Shown here piece by piece: positions 35,150 to 47,379 of a stretch of 64,000 bases of DNA (position 1 is the stretch's first letter; every line of letters starts with the position of its first letter). Made by a program: the position numbers and the translations under genes. Below the pieces are notes generated by a model that did no database searches, had not been told where the DNA came from, and saw nothing but the letters and a program-made list of their open reading frames with translations. The DNA is from Inia geoffrensis (lineage: Eukaryota; Chordata; Mammalia; Artiodactyla; Iniidae): positions 126,356,695-126,420,694 of the forward strand of contig CM070904.1 of NCBI GenBank assembly GCA_036417435.1, read 5' to 3'.

Positions 35150-35265
35150 ACACCTGGGTCTGGGTTCGGCTCTGCACTTGCCCACTTGGTGACTTTGGCT
35201 TTGTTACCTTCGCTGGCTCTCATGTCCCAGAATGGGTTTAATATCGTGTTTTTGAAGGGCTAGAG
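35150..35265 (+). mobile_element. MIR fragment
   Basis: TGGGTTCGGCTCTGCACTTG, CTTGGTGACTTTGGCTTTG. Confidence 0.5.
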
Positions 35266-35269
35266 GAGA

Positions 35270-38200
35270 ACTTAGGACCCAGGGCCAAGGATGGGCAGAG
35301 GCTGCCTCGCCTCCCAGGTGCTCCCCAGAGCCTAAGCTTCTAAATCATCTTAGGGGTTGGGCAGGGCCTGGGAGGGAAGAGCCAGTTGGGAGGCCTGGGG
35401 GAGGAGGAAAGGGGCAGGGGAGAGAGAGGGGGAGGGGAGGCTGACAAAAGAGACCAGCTGCTGTTTGCACACAAACCCCAAGTTGATAATGAGTGGAGGG
35501 GCGGGGGAGGGGCGGGGAAATGTCTTGGCAGGAGCCTCTGCCAGCTGAAGAGTCTGCCCAGCATCATCGTGCCCCTCCCTCCACCGCCCCCCACTCGGGG
35601 CCCTCGCTCCTCGCACCCAGCTGTACATCTGCTCCTAGGACTGCAGCAGGGGAAGGAGGAAAGGCCCAGTGTGGGTGATCTGGGCCCCTCAGCCCAAGGC
35701 TCAAATCCTCCCCGTCAGGCCACTCACATTCTGAGAGCAGCCCTGAGGAAGCCCACAGGAAGGGCTGGAGCTCAGGGGAGCCCAAGGGCGCCCAAGGACT
35801 CAGAGCGGGCCCAGACCCCCAGTCTCTGAGCTCCTGGTCAGAATGAAGGCCCTTAGAGGAGCTCTGAGAGCCTGGAGCTTGGAGAGGAGAGGAGGCTCCC
35901 AGCTGTGAGGCCTGGAAGAGTTCTCTGGCCCTGGGGCCTCCCCACAGGGGCAAATGGTAGACCAGGGCTGGGGCGAAGGCTGGGAGGCTCCTGGCAGCTC
36001 CTTAGCCCCCAGTAATGCCAGGAGGGCCCCTGGGTGGCCCATCAGACAAGGTGCAGATAAACAAGGCCTGAGGAAGACCAGCTGGGACCCTGGGTGTCAG
36101 GAGTGGGAACACCTACCGGTGACGCACGCCTGAAGGGTCACGGAAGGTCCCTGCTCCATTGGCACCCAGGGTCTGGCTGGCCTGTTGGCCTCTCCCCAGG
36201 GGGAAGAGCTGCCCCCTCCCCACAGCCAGCTCGTGCTCTGCGGGCTGTGGGTGCAGCTGACATGCTGTGCCTGTGCAGGAGTGTGTGCCTGCGTAGCAAC
36301 AGCTCCCAGGGGCTGGGAAAGGCAGCACCAGGAGCGGATGGCAGTTCCCGTGCACTGCCCTCCACTCACCACTCCTCTGTCCCCTGATGTTGAGATCCCT
36401 GTCGACACCTGCTCCAAAAGAGGGTCAGCCTGGCGCCAGGCTCCAAAGACAGAGGCAGGATCTGGCAAACTGCACGTCTTGGGGCCTTGGGCTTCTGCCA
36501 GCCGGTCCCTAATGAGCTGGGGGCCAAGCTTCGCGGGGAGCAGCCTCGATGAAACCTCCACCCTGTGGCCAGAACACAGCTGGGGAGAAGACTGTTCCCG
36601 TCAGTTTCCTTCTCAGCGGTTCACTCTCCTCTCAAGGCTGGAATGGGAATGGATGCGGTGGAAGGGAAGAGAGGGAGGTCCAGGGAGGCGGGAGAGCAGT
36701 GCAAAGGCTTGGCAACGGGACTGGAATGGGCACAGGAGCACAGCCAGCAGGAGGCTTGGGCCCAGGCGACAGAGGGGCCTTGAATGCCAAGGTGAATGAG
36801 GCGTTTGTTTATCCTGGAGTCCGTGAGAACCACAGAGGATGCTGAGCAAGGAGCAATGAGATGGACAGGGCAGTGGGGAGACCACGACCACAGCCCAGTG
36901 AGAGGAGGGAAGGTGGCTCTGGATGTGCGGGAGTGGTGGGCCTGGTGTAGGGGTAACAGCAGGGGTCCTGGGTGTCACGCAGGCCTGTGTTCCAATCCAC
37001 ACCTTGAGCCTCTCTGGGCCTCAGCTCCCTCAGCTGTAATTTGGGGGCAGGATGAGGCCTCCCTTGCAGGTTAGTTGGGAGGGTTGGGTGATGTAACCAC
37101 GCGGGAGCTCTCCCGAAAGCGAACTCTTGTCACTAGTGGGAGGGAAGGGTGGCTTGGATGGGCGCTCAGGCTCCTGAGTCACACAGCGGCCTCCCCGTGG
37201 TCAGAGGAGCACGCCATTGCTTACTGCCCTTCCTGGGGGTGGGGAGAGGTGGCGCACACAGTGAGGACGCTGATGGGCTGCGAGCAGGCGGGCAGGCGGT
37301 CCAGAGGTTCAGGATGTGTCCCTGAGCCCAAGCTCAGCCTGAGCAGGGGCGTGGCTGAGTAAGAACAAGGGGTGTTGGGGTGGCGGCCTGCAGAGCAAAC
37401 CGCTTCCAGCTGCTCCAGGGCCCCCGTGCAAGGCCTGGGTGCCACAGGGAAAACGTGGGGTGGGGTCACGAAGGCAGCACCCCGCCATGTTCTAGATGGT
37501 GAGCGGGGTTTGACGTCAAAGGCTGTTGGAGGGCAGAGAAATAAAGCTGTTCTTCTCCCATCCCACGTGTGTGCACAGGTGCCCGTTTTGTTGAGCCCGA
37601 ATGAGTGTGTGTTCAGGGATTTCACAAGTGAGCACAGGACCAGCCTTGGCAGGGGGCTTCAGGGGCACCGAGCCCTAAGGATGGAGAATGCCCACAAGAC
37701 CCCAAGGCCAGTGCTGAGAAGGCCGGCCCAGTGCCACCCCGAGAGGGGACCAGGCTGGCTGTGGCCCAAGCCCTTACCCGGCCCACCCTCCCAGGCCCAG
37801 GCCACAGAGGAGGCATTGATGGCAAAAGAGGCGCCCGGAGGCCTCTGCAGCTGGTGCAACGTGGGCATCGCTGGGCCTTGGAGGGGGAGAAGGATGATCC
37901 CCGCAGCACTCAAGCCTCCATCAGACTTTGGGCCCAAGTCTGAGCATTTGTGGTCAGTGTGTGTGCCCCAAGCATCCTCATCCTGAGATGCTTCCGTGTG
38001 GCAGGCAGGGGTGCCTGACGCAGGGCTCACACACCCGGGAAGGAAAGGCCTTGGACCTTCCTCCCAGGTGTTGCCAGGAGGCAGAGGGCCCCCATCTACA
38101 CTTATAATGGACAGTCTCAACCTTGCCTAGACTCCTTCAGTGACCCTCTGCCACCAGGCAGAATCAGGGCACCTGTGCCCGGCCCACCTCTCAGGCCTTG

Positions 38201-38340
38201 CTTTTCTCACTGGACTCCCAGAAGAGCTTCCGCCTGCCTGGCACGCCCCCCGCCTCCCTCTCTGACTCTCTGCTCTCTGTGCTCTGAGCCCATTGGGCCC
38301 TCACAGCCTCATCCACCTTGCCTGCCTGTTCAATTCTCAG
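35270..38340. other. Intergenic, GC-rich unique sequence
   Basis: Purine-rich patch at 35380-35440 and a MIR at 36955. Otherwise I see nothing annotatable. Confidence 0.5.
36955..37090 (+). mobile_element. MIR fragment
   Basis: GAGCCTCTCTGGGCCTCAGC and CCTCAGCTGTAATTTGGGGG. Confidence 0.55.
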
Positions 38341-38590
38341 GCTCTACCTCCCCCTGAAGCCTCAGTTCAGGCTTGCCCTCCCCATGGAGCCTTCTGGGAT
38401 TGCTCCAGGCCAGTTTGGGCCCTTCTGGGCTCTCCGTGCATTTTGCAGGCACCTCCAGTGTCCTTATCATCTTAATTATTATGCTAGATTATAATTGCTC
38501 ACATGCAAAGCTCCTTAGGGACAGAGGGCTCAAGTATCTTCCTCTCTTTCTCCTTGTAAGCACCGAATAAACATTAGAGTGTTCAGTGGC
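38340..38590 (+). mobile_element. L2 3' end
   Basis: AAGCTCCTTAGGGACAGAGG, then AAGCACCGAATAAACATTAG. Confidence 0.6.
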
Positions 38591-38739
38591 CAACTCTGCC
38601 CCTCCCAGCCTTCCACTGATGCCCACACGAGCTGTGTCCACTCCAGGGACCACCTAGCTAGAGGGCTCTCAGAACAGGCAACTGCTTCAAGACAAGCCAG
38701 GCTCCTTTCACCCATACCCGAGCCCAGGGGGACAGATGT

Positions 38740-39005
38740 GTGCTCTGACACACACCCTCACACAGACAGGCATCCACCAGACGTAGAGACACAGGCCCGC
38801 TCAGGCATGGACTCAGGCATTCAAACACACCTGCACACACAAACAAATACAAGCACAGATGTGCACACACTGACACATTCTTATGCAGACACAGATATAC
38901 ACACACCACACACATATGCACACAGACACATCTGCAGACACGTGCACAAGACCCTCACAGATGTGTACATACACTTGCACACACAGAACACACGTGCACA
39001 CACTG
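38740..39005. repeat. Degenerate CA-rich tract
   Basis: Imperfect ACACAC/ACATGC-type repeats over about 265 bases. Frames rich in His/Thr here are artefacts. Confidence 0.8.
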
Positions 39006-39103
39006 GGACTCACCAGTGCACACCCAGCCAGGCCTTAGGGCAGGAGGAGGGACTGCTGATCTAGGGCCGCAGCTGCCACCTCCTTCCTCCCAGAGGCCCC
39101 AGG

Positions 39104-39118
39104 CCGGCAGAGGGCGCC
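39104..39118 (+). promoter_or_regulatory. CTCF-like motif
   Basis: CCGGCAGAGGGCGCC matches the CTCF core well, in plus orientation, just after a CA-rich tract. Confidence 0.45.
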
Positions 39119-39709
39119 CGAGGGCTCTTCCCTCCGGACCCAGCCCCGGCAGGAGGGAGAGTGCGCGGTTGCCACCCACCCTCCCAAGCTAGGTCACCTT
39201 TGTTCCCCCACCCGGAAGGAGGCCAATGTGCCTGGGGAGCACCCAGCTACAGAGTCCTCTGGGCCCTGTTCGTTCGCACTCATCTCGGCCCCGAAGATGA
39301 GCCTGGGGGGCCACGGGGCAGGGGGAGGACCGAGGCTCAAGCCTGGTGCCAGGCACGGGAACAGCAGTGACCACAAGGAGGGAGAGCCAGCCCATCGCCC
39401 ACTGCCTGTGCAGGCAGGACCATGCAGCCCCCAGGGCTTGGCAAGCCCACACCCCTCACAGGCCTGCAGCCCTTCCTCGTGCCCCCACTGTCTCCCTGCG
39501 TGTTTAAGTGTTCTCCCCTGGAGGGGTACTGCCCAGGAACACTGAAATGGGAGCAAGAATCCCAAAGGCAAGCCTTACACCCTCCCCTTTTACCAGTGCC
39601 CAGCTCTTCTGGCCCCATCGAGCCACCGGTAAGGGCTTTGATCTCTTAAGGACAGACGCCTGAGGTCTCCCTCACCTCCCACCCAGAAACCCAGAATCCT
39701 GGCGTTGTG

Positions 39710-39930
39710 CTAAGTAGATTACACACGGGAGTCATTCAAGACCTGCCTCTGCTGCTTACAAGTTAAGGGCCTTGGGTGAGTACTCTACCCTTCTGAGCCT
39801 TGGTTTTCTCATCTGTAAAATGGGCATCCTTAACAGTTCGTACCTCCTTGCAGGTGGATGTGAGGACAAAAAAGGCAGCAGAGCCCTGGTTTGGGGCCCA
39901 GCACACAGTGTGTAGCGTAGAAGTTGGCTC
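39710..39930 (+). mobile_element. MIR element
   Basis: TGCTGCTTACAAGTTAAGGG, CTTGGTTTTCTCATCTGTAA and AAATGGGCATCCTTA. Confidence 0.75.
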
Positions 39931-40282
39931 CCTGCTGTGATCACTGTGTGCTGACCCATCTTCTGGCTGAGCCTTTGGGGCAGCGTTAGGACGCCCAGCA
40001 GAGAGCCACGCAGTATGTGCTCACTAAACCCTGGGACACGAACAGGATGGGGGCAGCCTGAGGATGCTGCACCTGTGCCATCAGCAAACAGCACATGTCA
40101 GGGAGAGGCTGGCAAGACGCCAGGCCATGTTTTTCAAGCGGTTGGTTTCTTGGGGATGTGAGCGTCTATTCCTGGTGGGGCTGAGCTCTCAACCTGGTTC
40201 TTCCTCCTTCTTCTCCAGGCGGGGAGGGCGGCGCTGGGCCTCCCCATCCTCTCCTCCCCACTCCCTTCCCAGTCGTCCACCA

Positions 40283-40760
40283 TAATTAGGCCCTTTGCAG
40301 CGCAGGAGAGGATGTCCGTGCCTCCCCTCCACTCCCAGACTCAGGCTCGCCCAGAGAAGGGGTCTCCTCTCCCTCAAGGGCGGTGCTGCCCCTTCTGCAC
40401 ACAGGTGGGGAGCCCTGGCCAAGGCTGCGGCAGGGCTGGGCCCTCCTGTCGCCTGCGGCCTGGCCCCTTGCTCGGCGGTCAGCCACGCGTGGGGCTCGGC
40501 AGGGCCCAGGCAGGCTGCTCTGAGCATTAGCGGCCGGCCTCGCTCCAAGTGAATTAGTTGGTCCTCGGGGAGTGCGCGCTGAGGCCTGCAGCCTCCTGGC
40601 GCTGGCCAGTGATTCATTCACCACAGCCTCACCCCTGCCAGAGGCCAGCACAGTCCCTGCCCCCCAGCCCACCGGCCAGACTGGAGGCTGGGGGGCAGGA
40701 GGCTGGTGCCCGGAGCAGCCCAGGCTGCCCGTCCATCTGCCCCACCATCCTATTAATCAG
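40283..40760. promoter_or_regulatory. GC-rich patch with homeodomain-type motifs
   Basis: TAATTAG at 40283-40289, AATTAG at 40552-40557 and ATTAATCA at 40752-40759 sit in an otherwise GC-rich, partly CpG-bearing stretch. AT-rich homeodomain cores in GC-rich DNA are typical of developmental enhancers. This is suggestive only. Confidence 0.25.
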
Positions 40761-41679
40761 GCTGCTCCCCACGCCTTTGGGTGGCGCTTGCGTCCATCCG
40801 CGGGCCCCTCCCACCAGCAGGCCTGGTGGCCCCGGCCCTGCGCCCGGCCCTGCTTCCGCCAACCTGGCCCACCCCACCAGGCTCTGTATCCCACTCCCTT
40901 TGTCCCCGGGCACCTTGAGTGACCCAAGGGAGGCTCCCTCATCCTTTTGCCTCCTCCCTCTGTGCCTTCCTGCCCCCCTCAACCAAAGCCCTGGGATCCA
41001 CTTAACTGGTTTTGATGAAAACCAGAGCCTCTGCCCATGTATAGGAGGCTCCTGGTAACTGCCTGCGGCCAGTCCCTGCCAGCCTCAGGCGGGGGCCCTG
41101 CTTAGAACTCAGGCGGGCGGGGAAGGCACAAGCTTGGTCTCTGTCACAGAAGCCCTTAGGAGCCCACACGCATCCTCTGATGGCCCCCCTCCTCGCTGTC
41201 ATTTACTCAACAGGAGATAGATGTTCAGAAGCAGGTGTTGCTGAATGAATGACTGCCCTCCCTCACCGCAAATGCGACTTCTCTTCATCAACGCATGTGA
41301 CTCATATCTTGTCAAATCTCTCTGGCTTGAAAACTGTCCTATTGCAGCTACAGAGTGGAAAGCACCCACATTTCGTGGCCAGAAACCTGAATTCCGGGGC
41401 CGCCCTGTTGTCCACGCGCTACCTGATCACTCCTCTGAGCCAACAGGTCCCCATCGTCATGTGGGGCTGGTCCGCCTCCAGGTTGGCTGTGAGGATGAGA
41501 GGCGTTTTATCTTGTGCAGGGAATGCAGGGCAAGAGATACCACCCAAAGGCAGCCACAGAGGACTCGCTCAAAGTGCTCTTCCTGGGGGGCCTCTCTAGC
41601 ACATATGTGTGCAATTTCCCCTCTATTGTTCTATAATCGTTGATGGTTGCTCTGTAATTGCTCTCAAATGGTTTAATCA

Positions 41680-41822
41680 TAATAAATAGCATCTGCAGAG
41701 CAGTTTACAGTTGGCAAACTGTAAGTTTTCCCTCATCCCCTTCCCACCTTTACAAAAAGAAACTGAGGCTCAGAGAAGTTAATTGACTTCTCTAAGACCA
41801 CACAGTGAGAGGCGGCCTAGCT
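41680..41822 (-). mobile_element. MIR fragment
   Basis: AAACTGAGGCTCAGAGAAGT, TAAGACCACACAGTGAGAGG. Confidence 0.7.
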
Positions 41823-42439
41823 CACCCCTCCCCAGGCTATAGGGCCTACTGGTCCTCAGGCCACTGTGTCCTCAGTTCCAGGCAGGGGAGGGAGGCACCG
41901 GGAGGGAGCTTGGCAGGAGGCAAGGAGGCTACCTAGGGTCTGATGGCCGGCGGGGAGGTGGGCATTTCACTAGGCGCAAGGGCATCCGTGCAGGAGTGTG
42001 TGCTCACCTGTGTGTGCAGGTAGGCATTCAGGCTGAGACCAGGTGACCCCCAAAGGGGGCTTATTTAGGGATCATGCTTCCCAGGGTGAGATGTGGAACT
42101 AGGTTAGTTCCACAGTCCCTTTCTTAGGTTTAGGTGAGTGGGCACCTTCTAGAAAAAGACTGGGCCAAATGAAATGCTTCCACTGGAGCTGAGGATCCAT
42201 TCTCACCCAGATACGCTGCACTATTAGCTGTTTGTTTGATTTGCTTGTTTGCCGTTGTTGTTTTGGTCAGAAAACCAAGGCACAAGGGAGGTACGTGGAC
42301 TTGTCCCAGAGGCACAGTGAATGAGAATGGGAGATGGAGACAGCAAAGCAAGGGGCCACAGGAGGGAGGGTTCTGCTGGAGGAAAGGGGGTGGGGCAAGG
42401 AGGAGCGATCAGCAGGCAAGGCCCCCAACCCACCCAGAG

Positions 42440-42600
42440 CAGCCTCCTCATCTCTGAGTCCCAGCTCAGAAGATGCCTCCTCTGGGAAGCCCTCCCTAAC
42501 TGCTCAGGCAGAGCTTGTCTGCTCTCTCCCCTAGGTTCTCGCTGCTGTGGCCTTCGTCACACTCAGTGTGTATCTTCCCGTCTGTGCCTGCCTCCCTCAC
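42440..42600 (+). mobile_element. L2 fragment
   Basis: CCTCCTCTGGGAAGCCCTCC followed by L2-like text. Confidence 0.5.
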
Positions 42601-42621
42601 TGGGTGGTGACCAGGGCAGGG

Positions 42622-42641
42622 AGTGTGTGTGTGTGTGTGTG
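42622..42641. repeat. (GT)n microsatellite
   Basis: Ten GT units. Confidence 0.9.
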
Positions 42642-43491
42642 AATGCTAACAATCGGGAAGGTTTAAAAATACAGAATAAAGTACAAAGGAAAATAAGGCA
42701 AACACCTGTGTACCTGCAGAGACTGGCTTTGTGCTCCGGCCCCTAGATGGCAGGGATGCTTGCGTGACTACAGACATTGTAAGCACACGCTTATGTCTGC
42801 ACATGCGTGAACACACATGTCTGGCTCACACTCACGAAACATGTCACCAGACATGCCTACGTGTTCACGGTTGCACTTAAAGGCACGTGCACACCCATAA
42901 TCGGGAGGTAGAAGGACTGGAACAGGGCCTGGACCAGAGAAGAGAGAAGCTGGGCCAAGGCCAGGGGTGTGGCTGCAGTGTGCCTGCCGTGTGCCTGTCT
43001 GCCGAGGGTTTCCAGGCCAGCACCAGGCCTGCCCCCGGCTGCCATTCTCACCCCGTGCCTCTGTCTTGTTAGGCGAGGCGGGCTCCCCCATCACCGGGAG
43101 CCCATGAGTAAGGCACCAGGGTTGGGGCTCCCTGACCCTATTTCTGGGGTTTCAGGCTGTGACACTTCCTGGCCTCTCCTGCCGGCCCCTTTGCCTCCTA
43201 TCCCCTCCAGCAGCCTGGAGGCAGCAGGCAGCCCTGGCTCCTGGTGACTTACACACGGTTGCAGCCACTGTGGACAGATAAGGACTGAGGTCCCCTGGGA
43301 GCAGGACCCCAGGGCAGGGATCGGAGCCTTCAGGGCAGAGCTGGGTGACCTTGGGGCTAACACCATCAACCTCATGGCCACAGTTTCTTGAAAGGCAACA
43401 ATCATGAGCTTTGTAAGCCGAGAACAAAAATTACCACCAAGTAATAATAATAAAAGTTACCAACAAGCTCTAAGTTGTGGGTTGCTTTCTT

Positions 43492-43844
43492 TCTTTCTTT
43501 TTTTTCAATTAATTTATTTTTGGCTGTATTGGGTCTTCGCTGCTGTGCGTGGGCTTCCTCTATTTGGCGGCGAGCGGGGGCTACTCTTCTTTGTGGTGCA
43601 AGGGCTTCTCATTGTGGTGGCTTCTCTTGTTGTGGAGCACAGGCTCTAGGCGCGTGGGCTTCAGTAGTTGTGGCACACGGGCTCAGTAGTTGTGGCTCGT
43701 GGGCTCTAGAGCACAGGCTCAGCAGTTGTGGCACGCGGGCTTCGTTGCTCCGCGGCATGTGGGATCCTCCTGGACCAGGGCTCGAACCCGTGTCCCCTGC
43801 ATTGACAGGTGGATTCTTAACCACTGCGCCACCAGGGAAGTGCA
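43492..43844 (-). mobile_element. CHR-type SINE
   Basis: Reverse-oriented full element. Exact duplications TGGGTTGCTTTCTT at 43478-43491 and 43845-43858. Confidence 0.92.
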
Positions 43845-44649
43845 TGGGTTGCTTTCTTATTGAGATGTGAACAAAATGACCGCTGCCCAGTGTCCTGGAA
43901 GAGCTCAAATCCTCCTCCCCACATTCTGTGAGCAATTCCACTCTCTCCATCTGACCCCAGCTCAGCTCCAGGCCCACGTGGGCACATCCGGGGCTTCCCG
44001 TGCTCAGCTGGACTCAAGGTTCTGAGCCTCAGACGGCAACGGGGAATTGAATTTGAAGAGTGTCCCCTCTGCATTTCACTGAGAATTTGTGAGCCCCTCG
44101 GGCCTTCCCCAGGAAGCCAGTTCAGGGAGTAAGGGGGAGCCAGGTGGGGCGGTGGGTCTTCCCAGCCTGCCTCTGGGTTCTCTGAGGGGCCAGCCCAGGC
44201 TCAGCCAGGGAGCATCTACGTTAAAAGTCCCAGGAAAGGGGCAGGAGGCTGTGGGTGGCTCCTGTGTTCTGGGCTCCTGCGGATTGTTCCTGGCAGGGTT
44301 GGACCGCACTTCCTTGGGCTGAATAGCATGCCAGCATTCGGAACATTCCCCTCACAAGAGAGCCAAATCTGAATTATGTGGTATAAGTGCCATAGAGGGG
44401 GCCATGGAGAGGGGTGGCTGATTTTTCACTCATCCTTAAATAATGCAATGAATTTTGCCATTTCTTGGAAAGTCCCCCAAAAGACAAAAGAATGATAACA
44501 GGGAAATGGAGTGGGATGGAAGGGAAGTGTGAGGGAGGGGCAGAATCACCCAGCCACGTCGGGGCAGGTAAGGGATGCTGGGAAGGGCTGGAAGAGTTGG
44601 GGGCAGCCTCTTCAGGGGCCAGGGCAGGGGCCAAGGGAGGCCAGCGCTG

Positions 44650-44830
44650 GGCGGCTGGGGTGATGTGGAATGACCTGTCTCTACCCCACCAGCTCCCTCT
44701 GGGGGCCTCCATTTCCTTTTCTGTATAATGGGCCACCTACCCGGATTGGTGTGAGGCCTAAAAGGCATAACCTGAGAGAAAGTGCTTTGGTATAAAGGGC
44801 TCCAGCTTGTTTAATTATCATGTTAATTAA
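44650..44830 (+). mobile_element. MIR element
   Basis: CCATTTCCTTTTCTGTATAA, then AGAGAAAGTGCTTTGGTATA. Confidence 0.6.
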
Positions 44831-45036
44831 TTTAGGCCTTGGTTCTAAAGTTCATAAAAATACCTAAAGGCCAACAGGAAAAAAAAATCACTGAAGAAGT
44901 TGGGCTAAGGGAAAATAGTGTAAGAGTCAGAGGGGGTAGGGTTAGTTAGTCCCATCAACCTCGGGGTGGGACCCAGAAGTGCCCTCAAGGTGGGTGCTGG
45001 GCTTCTGGCAGCCCAGACAGAGAAGGAAATGTGCTT

Positions 45037-45107
45037 AGTTATAAGACACAGAGGATCTGTGTCTTATAACTTATAACTTATAAAGAAAAATAACTTATAA
45101 AGAAAAA
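45037..45107. repeat. 16-bp perfect hairpin plus 17-bp tandem pair
   Basis: Arms AGTTATAAGACACAGA (45037-45052) and its exact complement (45056-45071) are separated by GGA. TAACTTATAAAGAAAAA follows twice in tandem (45074-45090, 45091-45107). Confidence 0.95.
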
Positions 45108-45135
45108 CTGAAGCAAGTTATTTGGGAGAAGTCTT

Positions 45136-45207
45136 TTTTTTTTTTGGCCGTGCCCTCGGCAATGAATGCGAGGAGTCCTAACAATTGGACCACTAGGGAA
45201 TTCCCCA
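45136..45207 (-). mobile_element. CHR-type SINE remnant, very short
   Basis: T tail plus head only (GGACCACTAGGGAATTCCCC). Duplications GGAGAAGTCTT at 45125-45135 and 45208-45218 show it is a genuine insertion of an internally deleted or very short transcript. Confidence 0.8.
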
Positions 45208-45224
45208 GGAGAAGTCTTAGGAGG

Positions 45225-45410
45225 GTGTAATTGATTCCCATTTTACAGGTGAGAAAACTGAAGCTCATGGAGGTTAAATCGTGTCCAAGAACTCATGCTA
45301 AGCCACAGAGGCAGGAGAGGAGGAACCCTGGTCTGATGGGCTCCTGCCCCCCACAAGAGGACAGCGGGGGGATCTGGCATTTGTGCTTCAAACCACTGGG
45401 CTACACTGCC
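45225..45410 (-). mobile_element. MIR element
   Basis: CCCATTTTACAGGTGAGAAA, GCCACAGAGGCAGGAGAGG. Confidence 0.65.
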
Positions 45411-45439
45411 CTGCTGAGGCCTGAGAGGAATTTGTCCCG

Positions 45440-45720
45440 TGGGTCGCTGTAAAAGGAACATTGTGCAATGCTGTGTTTCCACAGCCCAGAGCAAGGCCGT
45501 GGTCAATGGTAGCCTGGAGAAATGTTTAAGGCATTGTTGCCAATTGTCTACTGATGTCACAAAAAAGCTCAATGAAACAGCCTGGGAGTACTTAGTTTTC
45601 AGCAGGCTAACTTTCTGGTGAGCCCTTGGCAGCAAACAGTTGCAAAACGCCGTTCCCCCCCGCCAGATTATCATATCCCACCAGAAGGAATCTTGCCTCA
45701 ACCAGAAAAGCACTCATCCG
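45440..45720. promoter_or_regulatory. Possible enhancer-like unique element
   Basis: Non-repeat sequence between an old MIR and a non-repeat flank, with a C/EBP palindrome ATTGTGCAAT at 45460-45469 and a second GTTGCAAAAC half site near 45639. No coding potential is seen. Confidence 0.2.
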
Positions 45721-45936
45721 GGGAGGCTTCTCTGCTCCTTCTGCAACCTGAGAGGCATCTGCTGGGGGATAAGTGAGCGCCTCAGCTGGTGAAAATAAAC
45801 TCTTTACCCATCGACAGAGGAAAGCCCAGGATCCTGCCCATGGTTCGAGGATGGGGGGGTGGGCACAGGCTGATAGGGGTAGGATTGCCTGTGACCAGTG
45901 ACTTTTCCCTTTGAAAGCTGGGGCTGCACCTGTTTA

Positions 45937-45968
45937 CATATATATAGAGAGAGAGAGAGAGAGAGAGG
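45937..45968. repeat. (TA)n(GA)n microsatellite
   Basis: Short TA run followed by about 11 GA units, next to the L1 fragment. Confidence 0.9.
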
Positions 45969-45979
45969 GCACTTGCATT

Positions 45980-46096
45980 CTTTATTTTTAAAATCTTTAT
46001 TGGAGTCTAGTTGATTTACAATGTTGTGCTGTACAGCAAGGTGAATCAGTTATACATATACATATATCCACTCTTTTAAAAATTCTTTTCCCATAT
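45980..46096 (-). mobile_element. L1 3' end fragment
   Basis: Reverse-oriented AATCTTTATTGGAGTCTAGT and the TATACATATACATATATCCA tract of the cetartiodactyl L1 3' UTR. Preceded by a (TA)n(GA)n tract at 45937-45968. Confidence 0.8.
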
Positions 46097-46282
46097 ATGC
46101 ACCTGGTTTTAAAGCCCAGCTCTGCCATGTACTTTGGGCAACACCCACCCACTCTGCGCCTCAGCTCCCTCTTTTGTGAGGTGGGGATAACAAGCCAGAT
46201 AGTATTGAATGAGTTACTGTGGGTCTAGAATTCAGAACAATGTCTGACCCAGACTTTGTTCAGTAAACAGGAGCTGCCTTTC
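46097..46282 (+). mobile_element. MIR element
   Basis: GCCCAGCTCTGCCATGTACT, GCGCCTCAGCTCCCTC and TGAATGAGTTACTG. Confidence 0.65.
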
Positions 46283-46489
46283 TCATGTGGCCTCTCTACC
46301 GCTTACACCTCCATGTGCCAGGGTTGCGGCTGTGTCACTTGCTCAGTCCTGGTGCGGCAGGTCTTCAGGGTTCTAGCCCAGTAGCCATGCCTTAAGGTGG
46401 GAGGGCACATCTGGAATGTCTCTGCTTGGTTGGAGCAAGGCAGATTTCAGAAGTACCCTCTTCCCTCTGACCCTCCTGCCCCACATTCT

Positions 46490-46650
46490 TGTTCGTGTGC
46501 CTGTCTGGCTTGTTTCCATGTTGGAGCTGCCCAGACTGTCTCGCCCCTGCTCTCTCCCTCACCTTTTACCCCGACTTCAGGCTCTTGCCAAGCCCTACTT
46601 GCTCGAGGAAGCACCCCTGACCCCTCTGGTCTGCCCTGGCCTTTGGGTTT
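46490..46650 (+). mobile_element. L2-like fragment
   Basis: Pyrimidine-rich text with CTTGCTCGAGGAAGCACCCC resembling the L2 3' part. Weak. Confidence 0.3.
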
Positions 46651-47379
46651 TTAGAGCTGGTGTCAGCCAGGGCCCGTCATTCATCGAGAAGGAGGGTGGG
46701 TGGCATGGAGCCCTGACAGCCAGGGCCAAGGGGGCTCTAGTCTTGGGCAGGGGCCATGCTGGTGGCAAATCGGGCTCCTATTCTGAGTCCCGGGGTCTCC
46801 ATCTATAAAACGAGGCTCTTTCCCATCCTCTCCATCTGCAGGGGCGTTTGCCATAACTGTTTGAAGCGGGTTCAATTTTTCTCTTCTCCTCTGGCACAGG
46901 GCAGGCATTAACACCCAGGATCGGGGCTGGCTCAGTGGAACGTCGGGCACAGTTCCATTTGATTCAGAGCAACTGAACGGTCATTTCTTGAAGTATAGCC
47001 AGATGTATAAGGCACAGGGCCATGCCGAGAGAGGACACAACCAGACCTGCCCCTGTCACCTCCAGCCTGCAGGGAGGGGAATGCTTACACAATATGCCCA
47101 GAAATCCCCTCTCATTTCAGCCCAGATGATGTGAACAAGGTGGGGAGGGTAAAGGGACTTGCTTAGAACGAGTGTCCATCAAGCCTACGAATGGATCCTC
47201 CAGCCCCTGGTGCGCCCCACTCCTACTGGTGGCCCCGTGAGGAAGAAAGGTAGGACGAAGGAGAGGGATCATGGAGAATCCCCACCACTGCCCGGTGACG
47301 GCCTTCCACGAAGCTGAAAGCTGTAAGTAGTCAGCAGCTGGGGTTCTCAGCTAAGGTTGTTTCTTGAGGCTTGTCCTGC

